Position numbers and translations under genes: made by a program. Shown here in pieces: positions 18,801-27,634 of a stretch of DNA of 64,000 bases; the stretch's first letter is position 1, and every line of letters begins with the position of its first letter. Source of the stretch: Pirellulales bacterium (GTDB lineage: Bacteria; Planctomycetota; Planctomycetia; Pirellulales; JACPPG01); NCBI GenBank assembly GCA_036499395.1, contig DASYDW010000123.1:165715-229714 (forward strand), given 5' to 3'. The notes beneath the pieces were generated by a model. That model was given only the letters and a program-made list of their open reading frames with translations, was not told the origin of the DNA and searched no databases.

Positions 18801-18930
18801 CGATCGGCGCCGGCTTTTGGGCCGTTCCGCCGCCAGCTACGGGTGTCGGGGCGCCGGTCGGCTCAGCGAGCGCCGTTCCGTTCAACACGACAACGATCGA
18901 AATCAGGAGCGCTAGCAGGACGACGCGCAT
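15871..18930 (-). CDS. PVC-type membrane-bound dehydrogenase with HEAT repeats and heme-binding cytochrome c domain
   Basis: 1019 residues from ATG 18930 (signal peptide R-V-V-L-L-A-L-L-I-S-I-V-V-V-L-N-G). The layout is that of the large planctomycete family: an N-terminal beta-propeller dehydrogenase domain with Asp-rich D-T-D-G-D-G-R-F repeats and Y-V-A-E-N-R-G-Y-P, a central HEAT-like helical part, and a C-terminal cytochrome c domain with the heme motif C-A-N-C-H (about residue 887). It probably oxidises a sugar or sugar derivative in the periplasm and passes electrons to its own heme. It starts 20 bases after the oxidoreductase gene ends. Confidence 0.88.
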   Translation of the reverse strand: MRVVLLALLISIVVVLNGTALAEPTGAPTPVAGGGTAQKPAPIDGPLSPPQALQSFAVAGQLRVELVASEPLVDSPVAIAFDEQGFLYVAENRGYPNGPPAGEPPLGRIARLADTDGDGRFDQRTDFATDLTFPNGVMPWRDGVIVTCAPEILFLRDTDGDGRADQRHVWFTGFSTAGSTQLRVSHPTLGVDNWIYVTSGLTGGNITCPAHPVRPLIKFGRSDFRFRPDLSEYESCDGGGQYGLCFDDAGRRFICYNRVPVQHVVLPSRYLRRNLHLAFSETVENCPTDLTPEPLAGHGQGARLFPISANVTTADSHAGTFTAACGVFVWRDGSLPALYAGGAFSCDPTGNLVHFDKLTPRGATFTAQPALAGREFLASTDNWFRPVFLTSGPDEALYICDMYRKTIEHPDYLPAEIRKRTDFDSGRGMGRIWRVVDAGLTRRDLSEKQRLVLRLVKGGASAVDLLKADGAWARDLGQRLLLAEDPTRQTMLLPVLTDEKLSDAGLIRVLRLLEARHKLDDATITHALADKSPAVREQALQLAEGRFVGSHALVDAIRPLAEDADPRVRFQWALTLGAAGDATMIPALAHLAVRDAEDRWLRAAVFSSIAGRERAFLHELLAEQSGDGQDIEQLCGELGRLLGASQPVEAWSAVLAQILDSKRTTTERAAIITGMADALRSRTASRGSSSVLTSVLSDDDTTSKRLREQLTALVDDAVVVATDTTSDSASRKTAIALLGHWDFPKVGDTLLALVDPAQPVEMQAAAVHALGGMQHEPISAALLSADRFAVYSPAVREEVLATMFSNKSHLPGLLQAIEAGAVPAGAVDSLRRKQLTEHSDPIIRERAAKMFGLNTATDRGRVYDDCKAALSLTPDVGNGRVVFKKHCANCHRLDREGFAVGPDLFGIRNQPKETILLHIVVPEHEITQGFAAYTVETKDGRTLTGLLASETPVSITLRQPLGKEETVLRSDIEILLASKLSLMPQEFEKAMNRQELADLLAYLKGESGPSTVGGIAGPQ

Positions 18931-18950
18931 CGGCGACTCGCTTGTACCGG

Positions 18951-20342
18951 CTACAGTGTCCAACCCGGGCGATAGTCGGAATGTACGAACGCATCAAGCT
19001 CGGGCGCGTTCGTGACTTTCATGTTCGCGCTGTCCCATTCCAGGCGTTTGCCCGGCGCACGTAGAGCCAGCACGCCGATCAGCACGATCTCGGTCAGAGG
19101 TCCGGCATAATCGAAATTCGAAACGGGACGCGGCCCCCCTTTGCACGCCAACAGCCACTCTTCATAATGTCCGGGCGATCGCTCGAACGTCTTCGGCACC
19201 TGCTTGGCAGCTTCGGCGAGCGAGACGGGCAGCACCTCGGGCATACCGCCGTGCGAGGAGTGAAACATCTTCCCCTTGCTGCCGACGTACAGCACGCCGT
19301 TATCAGGCAGACGTTTGCCGGCCGGCATCTCGGCGGGGGTCGGCGGCATCAGTCCTCCTTCGTACCACGTCATGCGCACCGGCGGCAGTTTCCCACGCGC
19401 CGGAAACTCGAAGTTGATGATCGCTGCGATCGGATACGTTTCGAAGTTCGGCTGGTTGTCGGCCAGCACCGATCCGTCGAGCGTCGTGCTGGCCTCGACC
19501 GTTGTCGGCGCGCCCAGGTTCAGTGCCCACACCGGATGATCGATGATGTGGCATCCCATGTCCCCGAGCGCACCAGTGCCGAAGTCGCGCCAGCCACGCC
19601 AGTTCGCCGGAGCGTAGGCCGGATGATACGGACGCTCTTGCGCGGGTCCGAGCCACAGGTTCCAGTTCAATGTCGGAGGAACAGGTGGAGTCTCGCTAGG
19701 GCGGCCAATTCCTTGCTTCCACAAACGCCCGGCGCGATCGGACCAGACGTGTACTTCGCGCACTTCGCCGATCAGGCCTGCCTGAATCCACTCGTTTGTC
19801 AGCCGAGAGCCCTCGCTGGCATGCCCTTGATTACCCATCTGCGTGGCAACGCCCGCCTGATGCGCGGCCTTGGTCAGCTCGCGGCATTCACGCAGAGTGT
19901 GCGTCAGCGGTTTCTGACAGTAGACGTGCTTGCCGGCGCGAATCGCGGCCATTGATGCCACCGCGTGAATATGGTCGGGCGTGCCGACCGTCACGGCATC
20001 GATGTTCTTCGCCTCCTTGTCGATCAACTCGCGGAAATCCTTATACCGCCGCGCCTGTGGGAAGGATTGAAAGATACCGGCCGCGCGCTGCTCATCGACG
20101 TCGCACAGCGCGACGATGTTGGCCCCGTTGCGGGCGTGCGTGGCAATGTCCCCTCCCCCCATGCCTCCCGCGCCGATGCCAGCCAGGTTTACACGTTCGC
20201 TGGGAGGCACAAACCCAGCCCCTCCCAATACATGTCGTGGAACGATCGTAAAGCCCAGGGCGACGCCGCTCGTGGCGGCCAGGAATTTGCGCCGCGATGG
20301 TTTTCCTACGGCAGGTGCTGGAGACGTGGAGTCTGACATCAT
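18951..20342 (-). CDS. Tat-exported Gfo/Idh/MocA-family oxidoreductase
   Basis: 463 residues. The N-terminus has a twin-arginine signal (S-R-R-K-F-L-A-A) followed by a hydrophobic stretch. The Rossmann fold shows G-I-G-A-G-G-M-G-G-G, then C-D-V-D-E at the second strand, G-T-P-D-H-I-H, and Y-C-Q-K-P-L-T, in which Lys is the conserved catalytic residue of the E-K-P motif (Glu replaced by Gln, common in planctomycete members). NAD(P)-dependent oxidation of a sugar or inositol-like substrate is expected, probably with bound cofactor outside the cytoplasm. A GGGAG ribosome site precedes ATG-ATG (20342/20339). Confidence 0.88.
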   Translation of the reverse strand: MMSDSTSPAPAVGKPSRRKFLAATSGVALGFTIVPRHVLGGAGFVPPSERVNLAGIGAGGMGGGDIATHARNGANIVALCDVDEQRAAGIFQSFPQARRYKDFRELIDKEAKNIDAVTVGTPDHIHAVASMAAIRAGKHVYCQKPLTHTLRECRELTKAAHQAGVATQMGNQGHASEGSRLTNEWIQAGLIGEVREVHVWSDRAGRLWKQGIGRPSETPPVPPTLNWNLWLGPAQERPYHPAYAPANWRGWRDFGTGALGDMGCHIIDHPVWALNLGAPTTVEASTTLDGSVLADNQPNFETYPIAAIINFEFPARGKLPPVRMTWYEGGLMPPTPAEMPAGKRLPDNGVLYVGSKGKMFHSSHGGMPEVLPVSLAEAAKQVPKTFERSPGHYEEWLLACKGGPRPVSNFDYAGPLTEIVLIGVLALRAPGKRLEWDSANMKVTNAPELDAFVHSDYRPGWTL

Positions 20343-20563
20343 TACTCCCTGAAGGGCGAGGACGATCGGTATGCGCTTTTCGCAGGCTGGCAGTGAACGG
20401 CATGGATAAACTGCCCGCGGGTCACGAGCTTACCATGCCGAACGGGCCCAGGCACGCAGGTAGAGACGACGAAGAACCGGCGCCCTTCGAGAGAGCAAAA
20501 CGGCCCGATGATGGCGAAATCGTCCCGGACATGCCGGTCGGGAAACCGTCCGACGAAGTACGA

Positions 20564-21400
20564 CTATTTCGCCGTGGCTTGCCGCCCCGCGGCGCGCAAA
20601 CCTTCGACGAAGTGCCGCGCTTGCTGATAGTCGTTGGCCGAGTAGTCGCGCATATTCGCCTTCAACTCGCCCAGCAGCGTCTCGCACGATTTATTGAAGG
20701 CCAGATAGCTCTCGGCATCGGGCTTGGCGCCCGCCACTTGCGCACGATAGTGATTCTCCAGCTCGTCGCGCGTTTCAATGTAACGGGCGTCTTGCAGGAT
20801 CACAGGCCAAGAAACGTTCCCGGTGGCAGGGTCGAACTGCGAGGATTCCGGCACGCGTGGCGCCGCGGCGTGCGCGATTTTCGCCGCGTCCTCGGTCGAG
20901 AGCCGACTGCGAGAGGCGTCGTTGGCGCGGTGCGCTTGCCGCATCTGGTAATAGTCACTGGTCCAGGTCACTCGATTATTGAAATCGGTGGATCGCGCCT
21001 GCAATTCATTCTGCGTGGCTTGCGAGTTCTGCAAGTTCGCGTAGCCCGAGGCGGCAATCACTCGCGACATGCCCATCTCGTTGGCTGACAATGCTGTTCC
21101 TGCCATGCCTCCGTAACCACTGCGACGACCATAATACCCGCGGTTATAGCCGTAATAAGGAGACGTATACCCGTATCCCCCCAAGGCCCAAGCATTCAAG
21201 CCGTACGGATAGAAGCCGCGGCGATAGAAGCCAACGAACTGGGCCGAGGCGGGAAGCACATCCGCGGCAAAGACGACAATCGCAATGCCAACGACCAGCA
21301 GCCGATTGAGCCATCGGATCCTCGCGTGGCTACGCGGTCCGACGGTAACCCGCGGTGCGTTGCACGACGTCTTCAGAAACGAACCCGGTTCGTGCGACAT
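20564..21400 (-). CDS. Gly/Tyr-rich exported protein, unknown
   Basis: 278 residues with a long basic N-region and a signal peptide ending L-P-A-S-A-Q. Directly after it comes a Tyr/Gly-rich stretch of about 55 residues (Y-G-Y-T-S-P-Y-Y-G-Y-N-R-G-Y-Y-G), then a soluble helical part that is rich in Ala/Gln/Asn. The Tyr/Gly part resembles sticky or low-complexity surface domains of other planctomycete exported proteins. No catalytic motif is visible. The start is supported by AAAGGGAAA before ATG 21400. It is isolated from its neighbours by more than 200 bases on each side. Confidence 0.7.
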   Translation of the reverse strand: MSHEPGSFLKTSCNAPRVTVGPRSHARIRWLNRLLVVGIAIVVFAADVLPASAQFVGFYRRGFYPYGLNAWALGGYGYTSPYYGYNRGYYGRRSGYGGMAGTALSANEMGMSRVIAASGYANLQNSQATQNELQARSTDFNNRVTWTSDYYQMRQAHRANDASRSRLSTEDAAKIAHAAAPRVPESSQFDPATGNVSWPVILQDARYIETRDELENHYRAQVAGAKPDAESYLAFNKSCETLLGELKANMRDYSANDYQQARHFVEGLRAAGRQATAK

Positions 21401-21683
21401 ACTGATTTCCCTTTTCTGCGTCGGGCGCTTTTGTGATGCGCCAAATCGAGCATAATGAGGCGGGAATTTAGGTGTACGTCTTTTCGTGGCGAGGGGCGTT
21501 GCGCTTCACTATATCGGGCCTTCGAGAGGCAAATCCCTTATAGCTCGCAACGCGAGACCTTCTGTTCATGCTAACGTTCCGTACGCGGACAAGCGAAGAA
21601 ATCCCTTGCACCTGACAAAATCTTCAGCAACGATCGGTTTTTCTGACTGATGCCCTGTTGCCTATCCGCCTGACGACGCACGC

Positions 21684-23228
21684 ATGGCCCGTTCGAAAAA
21701 GACCTACGCTCCCGGCCCAAGGTCCAAGGTCGCGGCGCCGCCGGCCGACTTGGCCGTCGCCAGTCGTTGCGGGCAGGTATCGGCTTCGTCCCTTTCGCGT
21801 CCCGTGCTGCTCGGGATCATCCTCTGCATTTGGCTGGCAGCTTTCTTACGCATTTGGGGGGCGATGGACGAATTCTGGATGGACGAGATCTGGTCGTTGC
21901 TCCTCTTCGCAGGCCGAGCCAATTCGCCCCTCGATATCATGACGGCGCACCACGACAACAATCATTACCTGGTTACGTTGTGGATGTATCTGCTGGGTCA
22001 GAACCAGTCGAATTGGACGCTGTACCGCATTCCGTCGCTCGTGGCCGGTATTGGCACGATCATCCTGGCAGCGCGGTTTTCCTTCCGCTGGGGGTCCGTC
22101 GCCACGGTTGCCGCAACCGTGCTGACGAGTGCCTCTTACGTGCTGATCTGCTTTGCCTCGGAAGCGCGTGGCTACGCACTGGCGGGTTTTTTCGCGCTTG
22201 CTGCGCTCTTGGCGCTCGATCGCTTCCTGACAACCCGCTCGGTCGTGGCGAACATACTGTTCGCGGCCACAACCATTCTGGGAACGCTGTCGCACCTGAC
22301 GTTCGTGGAAGTCTATTTCGCGCTTTGTACCTGGTCGTGCGCGGTGTGCTGGCAGCAATCCAAGACGCGAGCCAAGGCTTTGCGACAACTAGTCGGGCTG
22401 CATGCCGTGCCGATCGTGGCCATGGCAGTCTTGTACATCATTGATATACGCGCCATGAAAATTGGCGGCGGCGACACGCGAACCATCGAGGATGTCGTCA
22501 TCAGCACGTTAGCGCTGACGGCCGGCGCCTTGACCACCAACATGTTCCTTCAGCTATCCCTGGGTGGACTGGTGTTCGTGGCTGCGATTGTCGCGATTGT
22601 GCTCTTGGCCCGAGCGGGTTCGACGTTATGGCTCTTTTTCGCCAGCGGCATCTTCTTCGCGCCGATGTTGCTGCTGACCTTGCATCCGCCCGAGCTGATC
22701 TATGAGCGTTATTTCTATGTGAATCTGGTCTTGCTGCTGGTTCTTCTCAGTTATTTGTTCAGCCGTTTGTGGGAGCTACGACCGGCGGGGCCAATTGCCG
22801 TCGTCGCGGCCTTGGCTCTGTTCGTCGCAGCCAATGGATGGCAGACGTTCGACTTCCTGCGCGTGGGGCGAGGCCATTTCCGCGAGGCACTCGAGCTGAT
22901 GCTCGAATCGGATCCGGACCAAAAGGAAATTCACATCGCCAACGACGGCCACCGTTCGCGACCGGTCCTGTACACGCAGTTTTACGGACGCTACGTGGCC
23001 GGACATACGTTCGTCTTCGACGACCTTGGGCCACGCTTGAAGAAATTCCCCGAGTGGATGATCATTGCCACCGGCGAGCAACCCTATAGTGATTCCCGCG
23101 ATCTCAGGTTCGAAGGGGGAAACGGCTACTACCGCATACAGCAAGTATTTCCGTATGCTGGAATTTCAGGCTTTACGATCGCGGTCTATCGTTGGCAAGA
23201 CGAGGCCAACGCCCGGCCCGGCCCATAA
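21684..23228 (+). CDS. Integral membrane glycosyltransferase, GT39/ArnT-like
   Basis: 514 residues with about ten membrane helices. After the first helix comes D-E-F-W-M-D-E-I-W-S, the acidic motif of GT-C glycosyltransferases (ArnT/PMT type) in the first external loop, followed by H-H-D-N-N-H-Y. These enzymes move a sugar from a polyprenyl-phosphate donor to a lipid or protein on the outer face of the inner membrane. The C-terminal 140 residues form a soluble domain. The next gene on the strand encodes a sugar acyltransferase. The first 38 residues are polar and a downstream start cannot be excluded. Confidence 0.8.
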   Translation: MARSKKTYAPGPRSKVAAPPADLAVASRCGQVSASSLSRPVLLGIILCIWLAAFLRIWGAMDEFWMDEIWSLLLFAGRANSPLDIMTAHHDNNHYLVTLWMYLLGQNQSNWTLYRIPSLVAGIGTIILAARFSFRWGSVATVAATVLTSASYVLICFASEARGYALAGFFALAALLALDRFLTTRSVVANILFAATTILGTLSHLTFVEVYFALCTWSCAVCWQQSKTRAKALRQLVGLHAVPIVAMAVLYIIDIRAMKIGGGDTRTIEDVVISTLALTAGALTTNMFLQLSLGGLVFVAAIVAIVLLARAGSTLWLFFASGIFFAPMLLLTLHPPELIYERYFYVNLVLLLVLLSYLFSRLWELRPAGPIAVVAALALFVAANGWQTFDFLRVGRGHFREALELMLESDPDQKEIHIANDGHRSRPVLYTQFYGRYVAGHTFVFDDLGPRLKKFPEWMIIATGEQPYSDSRDLRFEGGNGYYRIQQVFPYAGISGFTIAVYRWQDEANARPGP

Positions 23229-23241
23229 GATTGCACGGTTG

Positions 23242-23267
23242 CCGCCACCGGTGCGTGCCGATGGCGG
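23242..23267 (+). terminator. Stem-loop after the glycosyltransferase gene
   Basis: CCGCCA at 23242-23247 pairs with TGGCGG at 23262-23267, with GG/CC inside the loop. It lies 14 bases after the stop codon. There is no T-run, so it may be a weak or Rho-assisted terminator. Confidence 0.3.
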
Positions 23268-23435
23268 ATTGAACATCCTATCCCGTTACGCGGCGACTTT
23301 CGTCGAAAACGTACACCTTGCTGCTTGCGGGCGACTGCCGCCCCGCGTTTCTAGCATTGTGCCGCACTCGAACTTGACGCACACTTAGAATGCTGGCGAG
23401 CGCCTCATACGAAATTCTCGACTGGCCCCCTCGGC

Positions 23436-24089
23436 ATGTCAGATATCATTCTTATCGGCTTGGGCCGACAGACGAAGTCGATCATTTCCGCTGGGCGACT
23501 AGCGGGTCTGAGAGTACGCGCCATCTATGACAACAACACGGCGCAGTGGGGACAACTCGTGGCCGGCGTGCCGGTTGTTGGTTCGTTGGCACTCGCTTCG
23601 AGTTCCCGCCTGCCGGCGGTGCTTGGATTCGACGAACCGCGACTACGAAAAGATTCTGCCCAGCGGCTGGATGTGCGCTGGATCTCGGTGATTCATCCGC
23701 GGGCGTTCCTCGATCCCTCAGCCAAGGTCGGCGCCGGCACGATCGTGTTCGAAGGAGTCGTGGCGCAGGCCGATGTCGATCTGCGGCAGCATGTCGTCGT
23801 GTCTGCCAACGTGACAATCTCTCACGATTCAGTGGTCGAAGATTTCGCGCAGCTCTCGCCGGGGGTCGTGTTGGCTGGCACCGTGCGCATTGGGCAAGGC
23901 GCCCGCCTGGAGCCCGGCGCCCTGGTGATTCCGAATATCCACGTCGGCGCTTGGGCCACGGTCGGACCGCGCGCCGTCGTTATTCGCGATGTGCCTGAAA
24001 ATGCGCATGTCGAGGGTATGCCCGCAATACGCGTCGAGGAGGCAGGGTCCGTGGCCGGTTGCCCATTAAGCCCCGAGCCGGCGCGCTAA
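23436..24089 (+). CDS. NeuD/PglD-like sugar O- or N-acyltransferase
   Basis: 217 residues. A small Rossmann-like N-terminal domain binds the nucleotide-sugar (I-I-L-I-G-L-G-R-Q, then V-R-A-I-Y-D-N-N). From about residue 85 a left-handed beta helix of hexapeptide repeats begins. The S-A-N-V-T-I-S-H-D segment contains the His that acts as general base in PglD. Acetyl-CoA would be the usual donor and an amino-sugar nucleotide the usual acceptor. Together with the GT39-like gene it points to a surface glycan. It ends convergent with the ABC-type binding protein gene. Confidence 0.85.
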   Translation: MSDIILIGLGRQTKSIISAGRLAGLRVRAIYDNNTAQWGQLVAGVPVVGSLALASSSRLPAVLGFDEPRLRKDSAQRLDVRWISVIHPRAFLDPSAKVGAGTIVFEGVVAQADVDLRQHVVVSANVTISHDSVVEDFAQLSPGVVLAGTVRIGQGARLEPGALVIPNIHVGAWATVGPRAVVIRDVPENAHVEGMPAIRVEEAGSVAGCPLSPEPAR

Positions 24090-24090
24090 A

Positions 24091-24108
24091 GGCGTCCGCC
24101 GTGACGCC
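24091..24108. terminator. Stem-loop between convergent genes
   Basis: GGCGTC (24091-24096) and GACGCC (24103-24108) form a 6-bp stem with a 6-base loop two bases after the acyltransferase stop, between two convergent genes. No T-tract follows. Confidence 0.3.
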
Positions 24109-24133
24109 GGCCATGCGCGGGAAAGAATCTCGC

Positions 24134-25186
24134 TTACTTGTCCGGACGCACTGTCGATTCGGCCACGGCGTCGGCGAACTCAGGTGCGACGAACTCGTTC
24201 AGATCCAGGCCCGATAGATCGGGCGGTTGCCGGCTGGCCGGAAATAGCTCAAGCGCTGCCTGAAAACCTTTGGAGCTGACACGCGGCGAGGTGGGGATCG
24301 CCGTCTGATAGACTTCGACCACTTTTTCCACGTGTCGACGTTCCATATCTGGGAACTCGCGCAGGATCGCCGCGACCGCGGCCGGACGGTCGCCATGAAT
24401 CAACGTCTCCGCACGGGCAATCGCCCGCACCAAGCCCGTGACGGTTTCTCGTTTCTCGGCCACCATCCTTTGCGACACCACCAGCGCGTGAATCTGACGC
24501 ACGGCCAGCTTCGGCACTTCCCCGTTGGACTGATTCACCACCATGATCGCGTCCTGGTCCACGAGCGCCTTTTCCAGGTAAGGAGTGTGAGCGTAGAGCG
24601 CGTCGACGCGCCCGTCGCCGAAGGCCTCGTTCTGTTCCTGGCCGCGATAGATCACCATCTTGATCACCTGATCGGCGTCCAATCCGACGCTGCGGAACAG
24701 GGCACGCAATCGGGTCGGAGGGTTCGGCGCGACACCGATTCGCAACCCAGCTAGTCCCGTCAGTCGATCCTTCAACGAGGCATTCAGATCCAGCTTGCGC
24801 TCTTCCACGATGCTGCGGCGCACAACGAGATTGATCGCATCATTCTCCAGCAGGTTCGCCACCAGCACCCAGGGAAACTTCTTCGCGATCAGTTCCAGAT
24901 ACATCGGCGGAGGCAACACCGCGCAATCGGCCTCGCCGGCCAGTACCATGCGCTGCGCTTGATTCGGCTGCTCGGGCACAAGTAGCCGCAGCTCGACTCC
25001 TTCGTCGGCGAAATAGCCCGCCCCCTTGGCGACCCAAAAGCTCATGAATTGCAAATTGTCCCGATCGGGAACGATGATCGGCAACTCCGCGGCAGCGCCA
25101 GCCCCCGCCAGACAACCGAACAGGACCACGGCCGGCAAAATGTATTTTAAGGCTCGTGCTTGAGCAAAATCTTGAAGCGTGTTCAT
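24134..25186 (-). CDS. Exported NMT1/SsuA-like substrate-binding protein
   Basis: 350 residues with a signal peptide ending A-G-A-G-A-A-A. The fold is that of NitT/TauT-type periplasmic binding proteins: P-I-I-V-P-D-R-D-N-L-Q-F-M-S-F-W-V-A-K-G-A-G-Y-F-A-D-E-G near the start, A-E-A-D-C-A-V-L and the hinge segment G-L-R-I-G-V-A. Such proteins bind small organic ions (sulfonates, nitrate, pyrimidine precursors). No permease or ATPase gene is next to it, so it is an orphan binding protein or works with a distant transporter. Confidence 0.82.
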   Translation of the reverse strand: MNTLQDFAQARALKYILPAVVLFGCLAGAGAAAELPIIVPDRDNLQFMSFWVAKGAGYFADEGVELRLLVPEQPNQAQRMVLAGEADCAVLPPPMYLELIAKKFPWVLVANLLENDAINLVVRRSIVEERKLDLNASLKDRLTGLAGLRIGVAPNPPTRLRALFRSVGLDADQVIKMVIYRGQEQNEAFGDGRVDALYAHTPYLEKALVDQDAIMVVNQSNGEVPKLAVRQIHALVVSQRMVAEKRETVTGLVRAIARAETLIHGDRPAAVAAILREFPDMERRHVEKVVEVYQTAIPTSPRVSSKGFQAALELFPASRQPPDLSGLDLNEFVAPEFADAVAESTVRPDK

Positions 25187-25262
25187 GATGCGAGCGTGTC
25201 CGATGGAAAGTGCGACGGTTTTTCGTTAGGCAGTGCCTGCGCGCGTTCTTAGAAGGCACTCT

Positions 25263-25748
25263 CTATTTAGCAGCGTGGGGAACGTCGAGATCGATCTCCT
25301 GCGGGCCGGCCACGACGCGCCGTTCGAGCGGCGTCGTGGTCACGGCTGAATACTCCTTCGTTAATCGCGACGTGGGCGTGGGATTGCTTGCCGTGGGAGG
25401 CCTCTCGCTCCGCTCGACCGCGTAGACGTTCATATCTTCGAGCGTTACACGGTGTCGTCCCACGACTGCGCCCGCGCGATTCTGTTCCGACCGTAATGTA
25501 TAGCGACCATCGTCCTCCGTCACGCCGACCGAACGTGGCGCAACGTGGTCGGCGGTCGACTCGGGAGTAAAGACGACGAGCACATTGGCCGCCGGTTCGC
25601 CGCGGATCCGCAGCCGGCCGTTCACCGGAGCAAACTCGTCAGCGGGACGGCATCCTGCCGTCGCGAGAGTCAACACCGCGAACAGCACGTAAGCGCAATG
25701 CCATCTTGTGCGATGATCGTCGCAGAACGTAGCAAAGCCCCTCGTCAC
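25263..25748 (-). CDS. Lipoprotein with carboxypeptidase-regulatory-like fold
   Basis: 161 residues from a GTG start. A lipobox L-A-T-A-G-C places lipidated Cys at about residue 33. The mature part reads V-N-G-R-L-R-I-R-G-E-P-A-A-N-V-L-V-V-F-T-P, then D-D-G-R-Y-T-L-R, the pattern of small transthyretin-like (carboxypeptidase-regulatory) lipoproteins that planctomycetes encode in large numbers, usually next to DUF1559 genes, as here (16 bases downstream of one). Probable outer- or inner-membrane lipoprotein; no enzymatic role visible. Confidence 0.7.
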   Translation of the reverse strand: MTRGFATFCDDHRTRWHCAYVLFAVLTLATAGCRPADEFAPVNGRLRIRGEPAANVLVVFTPESTADHVAPRSVGVTEDDGRYTLRSEQNRAGAVVGRHRVTLEDMNVYAVERSERPPTASNPTPTSRLTKEYSAVTTTPLERRVVAGPQEIDLDVPHAAK

Positions 25749-25764
25749 GGCGTTGTTAGCCTCG

Positions 25765-26817
25765 TCAATTGTCGCCCGTTACCTCGCCCCCGGCGCGCGT
25801 GGAGAGGCTTTGCAAGGTTACGAGTGGGATTCGATCCGCGACGAAGCGCACCGAGCCATCAGCGAACGCCAGGTTTGCTCCGCCTGGATGATTGCTTCCC
25901 CATGCGCAGATGCGCGAGTCGAAGTAGTACTGAAAAACGTTTGGATCCGTGGCGGGCGGAACGGCCGTGGCCCGGCCATTGAAATCGAACGGCAGACGAT
26001 AGTTCAGCGGCGCGTACGAGCTCATCGTTACATGACCCGCTGCTTTGCGTCCCGCCGAGACGGCCCACCAACCCCATTGCGACAGCCGGTCGACCCAGCC
26101 CGCCTCGCCGAACGATTCGAAATTCGGATCCGTGTGGCTGCGCTCCCCCATCAATATCGTGGCGTTCGTTCCATCAATGATGTCGGCGATGCGCACTTGC
26201 CGTTGATGCAGCACCGGCTCCGAAGCAGGGCCTGTGGAGAAGAAAATGCCATCGACCGTGGCGTATGGCAAAAAATACGATCGTGTCCCGCCATTGCCGC
26301 CGTAACTGGTCAACGCCTGATACCATCCCTGGCTGCTAAGGATGGGATTATCAGGAATTATATCGGAGGGACATACGAACGTATTGATGACGGCCGCCGT
26401 TTGCGCGGCGGCGCCGCCGGTGGTGTTCAACAGCGGATCGGCCAGTTGCCACTGCAGGGCACGCGACGTCTCTTCCAGATGCGGCAGCAGGTACGTAAAC
26501 AACGAAAAGCAGCGGTAAACCGGCGGAAGGTTGAACTCCGACTGGTCGACGCCTGACGGAAACATCGCCTGAAAATCGTGATAGATGTGCGCGCCTAGCG
26601 CCAGTTGTCTGAGCTGATGCTGACACTGGACGCGGCGCGCGCTTTCCCGGGCAGCTTGGACGGCCGGGAGCAACACCGCCACCAGCAGCCCGATGATCGC
26701 GACGACCACCAACAGCTCGATAATCGTGAAACCTGCGCAACGCGAACGACGAAGTTGCGGGGCGCGCCTCGGCACCGAGCTGGACTTCCCCGCGATCGCG
26801 GCGCGTCGATTTGGCAT
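25765..26817 (-). CDS. DUF1559 protein with prepilin-type N-terminus
   Basis: 350 residues from ATG 26817. A type IV pilin-like methylation/cleavage motif (G-F-T-I-I-E-L-L-V-V-V-A-I-I) is followed by a long helix and A-R-R-V-Q-C-Q-H-Q-L-R-Q-L, the DUF1559 signature. Near the C-terminus is H-P-G-G-A-N-L-A-F-A-D-G, the H-x9-DG motif. These pseudopilin-like proteins are planctomycete-specific and exist in tens of copies per genome; a role in secretion or at the cell surface is suspected, not shown. It starts 19 bases after the end of the PEP-CTERM gene and is probably co-transcribed with it and with the lipoprotein gene. Confidence 0.88.
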   Translation of the reverse strand: MPNRRAAIAGKSSSVPRRAPQLRRSRCAGFTIIELLVVVAIIGLLVAVLLPAVQAARESARRVQCQHQLRQLALGAHIYHDFQAMFPSGVDQSEFNLPPVYRCFSLFTYLLPHLEETSRALQWQLADPLLNTTGGAAAQTAAVINTFVCPSDIIPDNPILSSQGWYQALTSYGGNGGTRSYFLPYATVDGIFFSTGPASEPVLHQRQVRIADIIDGTNATILMGERSHTDPNFESFGEAGWVDRLSQWGWWAVSAGRKAAGHVTMSSYAPLNYRLPFDFNGRATAVPPATDPNVFQYYFDSRICAWGSNHPGGANLAFADGSVRFVADRIPLVTLQSLSTRAGGEVTGDN

Positions 26818-26836
26818 CGCGCGGCCCTTTGCGTCG

Positions 26837-27634
26837 TTACAGTGCGCGCCGTTTGGCGACCACGAGCATTGAGAGCAACCCCATCGCGGCCAGCGCAACG
26901 CTTGTTGGTTCCGGAACGGTGTAGTTGATGATCAGTTGCGGAGAATTGGCCGATTCGCTGCTGTTAAGCCGCTTGGCGGTTTGCCCCGTCGATTCGTTGC
27001 CGAGGATGGCCCAACCGAAGTTGCTGGTCGGACTGTTCAACCAGCTCTGCACGTCGGCGATCAATTGCGTGCTGGAAAACGAAATCACGTTTCCGGACTG
27101 TCCTCCGGGCGCTAGCGCCGTGGCCGAGGCCGTCGAGCTGAAGGAGCCGCCGGGGGTCGTCCAGGTCGGACTCGTCGAAGGAGTTGTCGCATTGTAGAAG
27201 GTGTACAACCAGGTTGCGTCATTTTGCGTCGCGGGCGCACCCACACCGCCATTGAAGTCCGAAGTGCCCTGCCCCCAGTTTTGCGATACGTCATTCAGCG
27301 ACAAGGTTTGATCGCCGTTATTGGTCATCACGTTTGTGATCTTGAACGAAACGCCCGTGATCACCGCGCCGGCGGGAATGCTGCTGCCGGCGACGTTGAA
27401 GTGTACCAACCCACGGCGGATACTCGTTACGGCTGGCCCGCTGCCATCTTGATTCGTACGTCCGACGAAAATATCTCCCAGGCCATTACTGAGCTGCGCA
27501 CTCGGATCGGTCGCCTGGATGATCGTATTATCCTTATCCGGCGTGAGCGTGATCGAAGCGGCCCAGGTGGCGATTCCTTGGGAAAAAACCAGGAACAACG
27601 TCATGATCGGTGCGGCGGTTTTGAGCGTCTTCAT
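26837..27634 (-). CDS. DNRLRE-domain protein with PEP-CTERM sorting signal
   Basis: 265 residues from ATG 27634. A signal peptide (cleavage near T-W-A-A-S) precedes a beta-rich domain of the DNRLRE type: L-T-P-D-K-D-N-T-I-I-Q, R-R-G-L-V-H-F-N-V near the middle and I-I-N-Y-T at the end. The C-terminus is a PEP-CTERM tag, V-P-E-P-T-S followed by a hydrophobic helix and K-R-R-A-L. Such proteins are processed by an exosortase and usually sit in an extracellular matrix along with exopolysaccharide. The exosortase itself is not in the window. Confidence 0.85.
   Translation of the reverse strand: MKTLKTAAPIMTLFLVFSQGIATWAASITLTPDKDNTIIQATDPSAQLSNGLGDIFVGRTNQDGSGPAVTSIRRGLVHFNVAGSSIPAGAVITGVSFKITNVMTNNGDQTLSLNDVSQNWGQGTSDFNGGVGAPATQNDATWLYTFYNATTPSTSPTWTTPGGSFSSTASATALAPGGQSGNVISFSSTQLIADVQSWLNSPTSNFGWAILGNESTGQTAKRLNSSESANSPQLIINYTVPEPTSVALAAMGLLSMLVVAKRRAL

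Noticed and set aside
20399..20439. GGCATGG/CCATGCC repeat downstream of the Gly/Tyr-rich protein gene
   Set aside because: Seven-base arms over a 27-base loop; too weak to call a terminator or operator.
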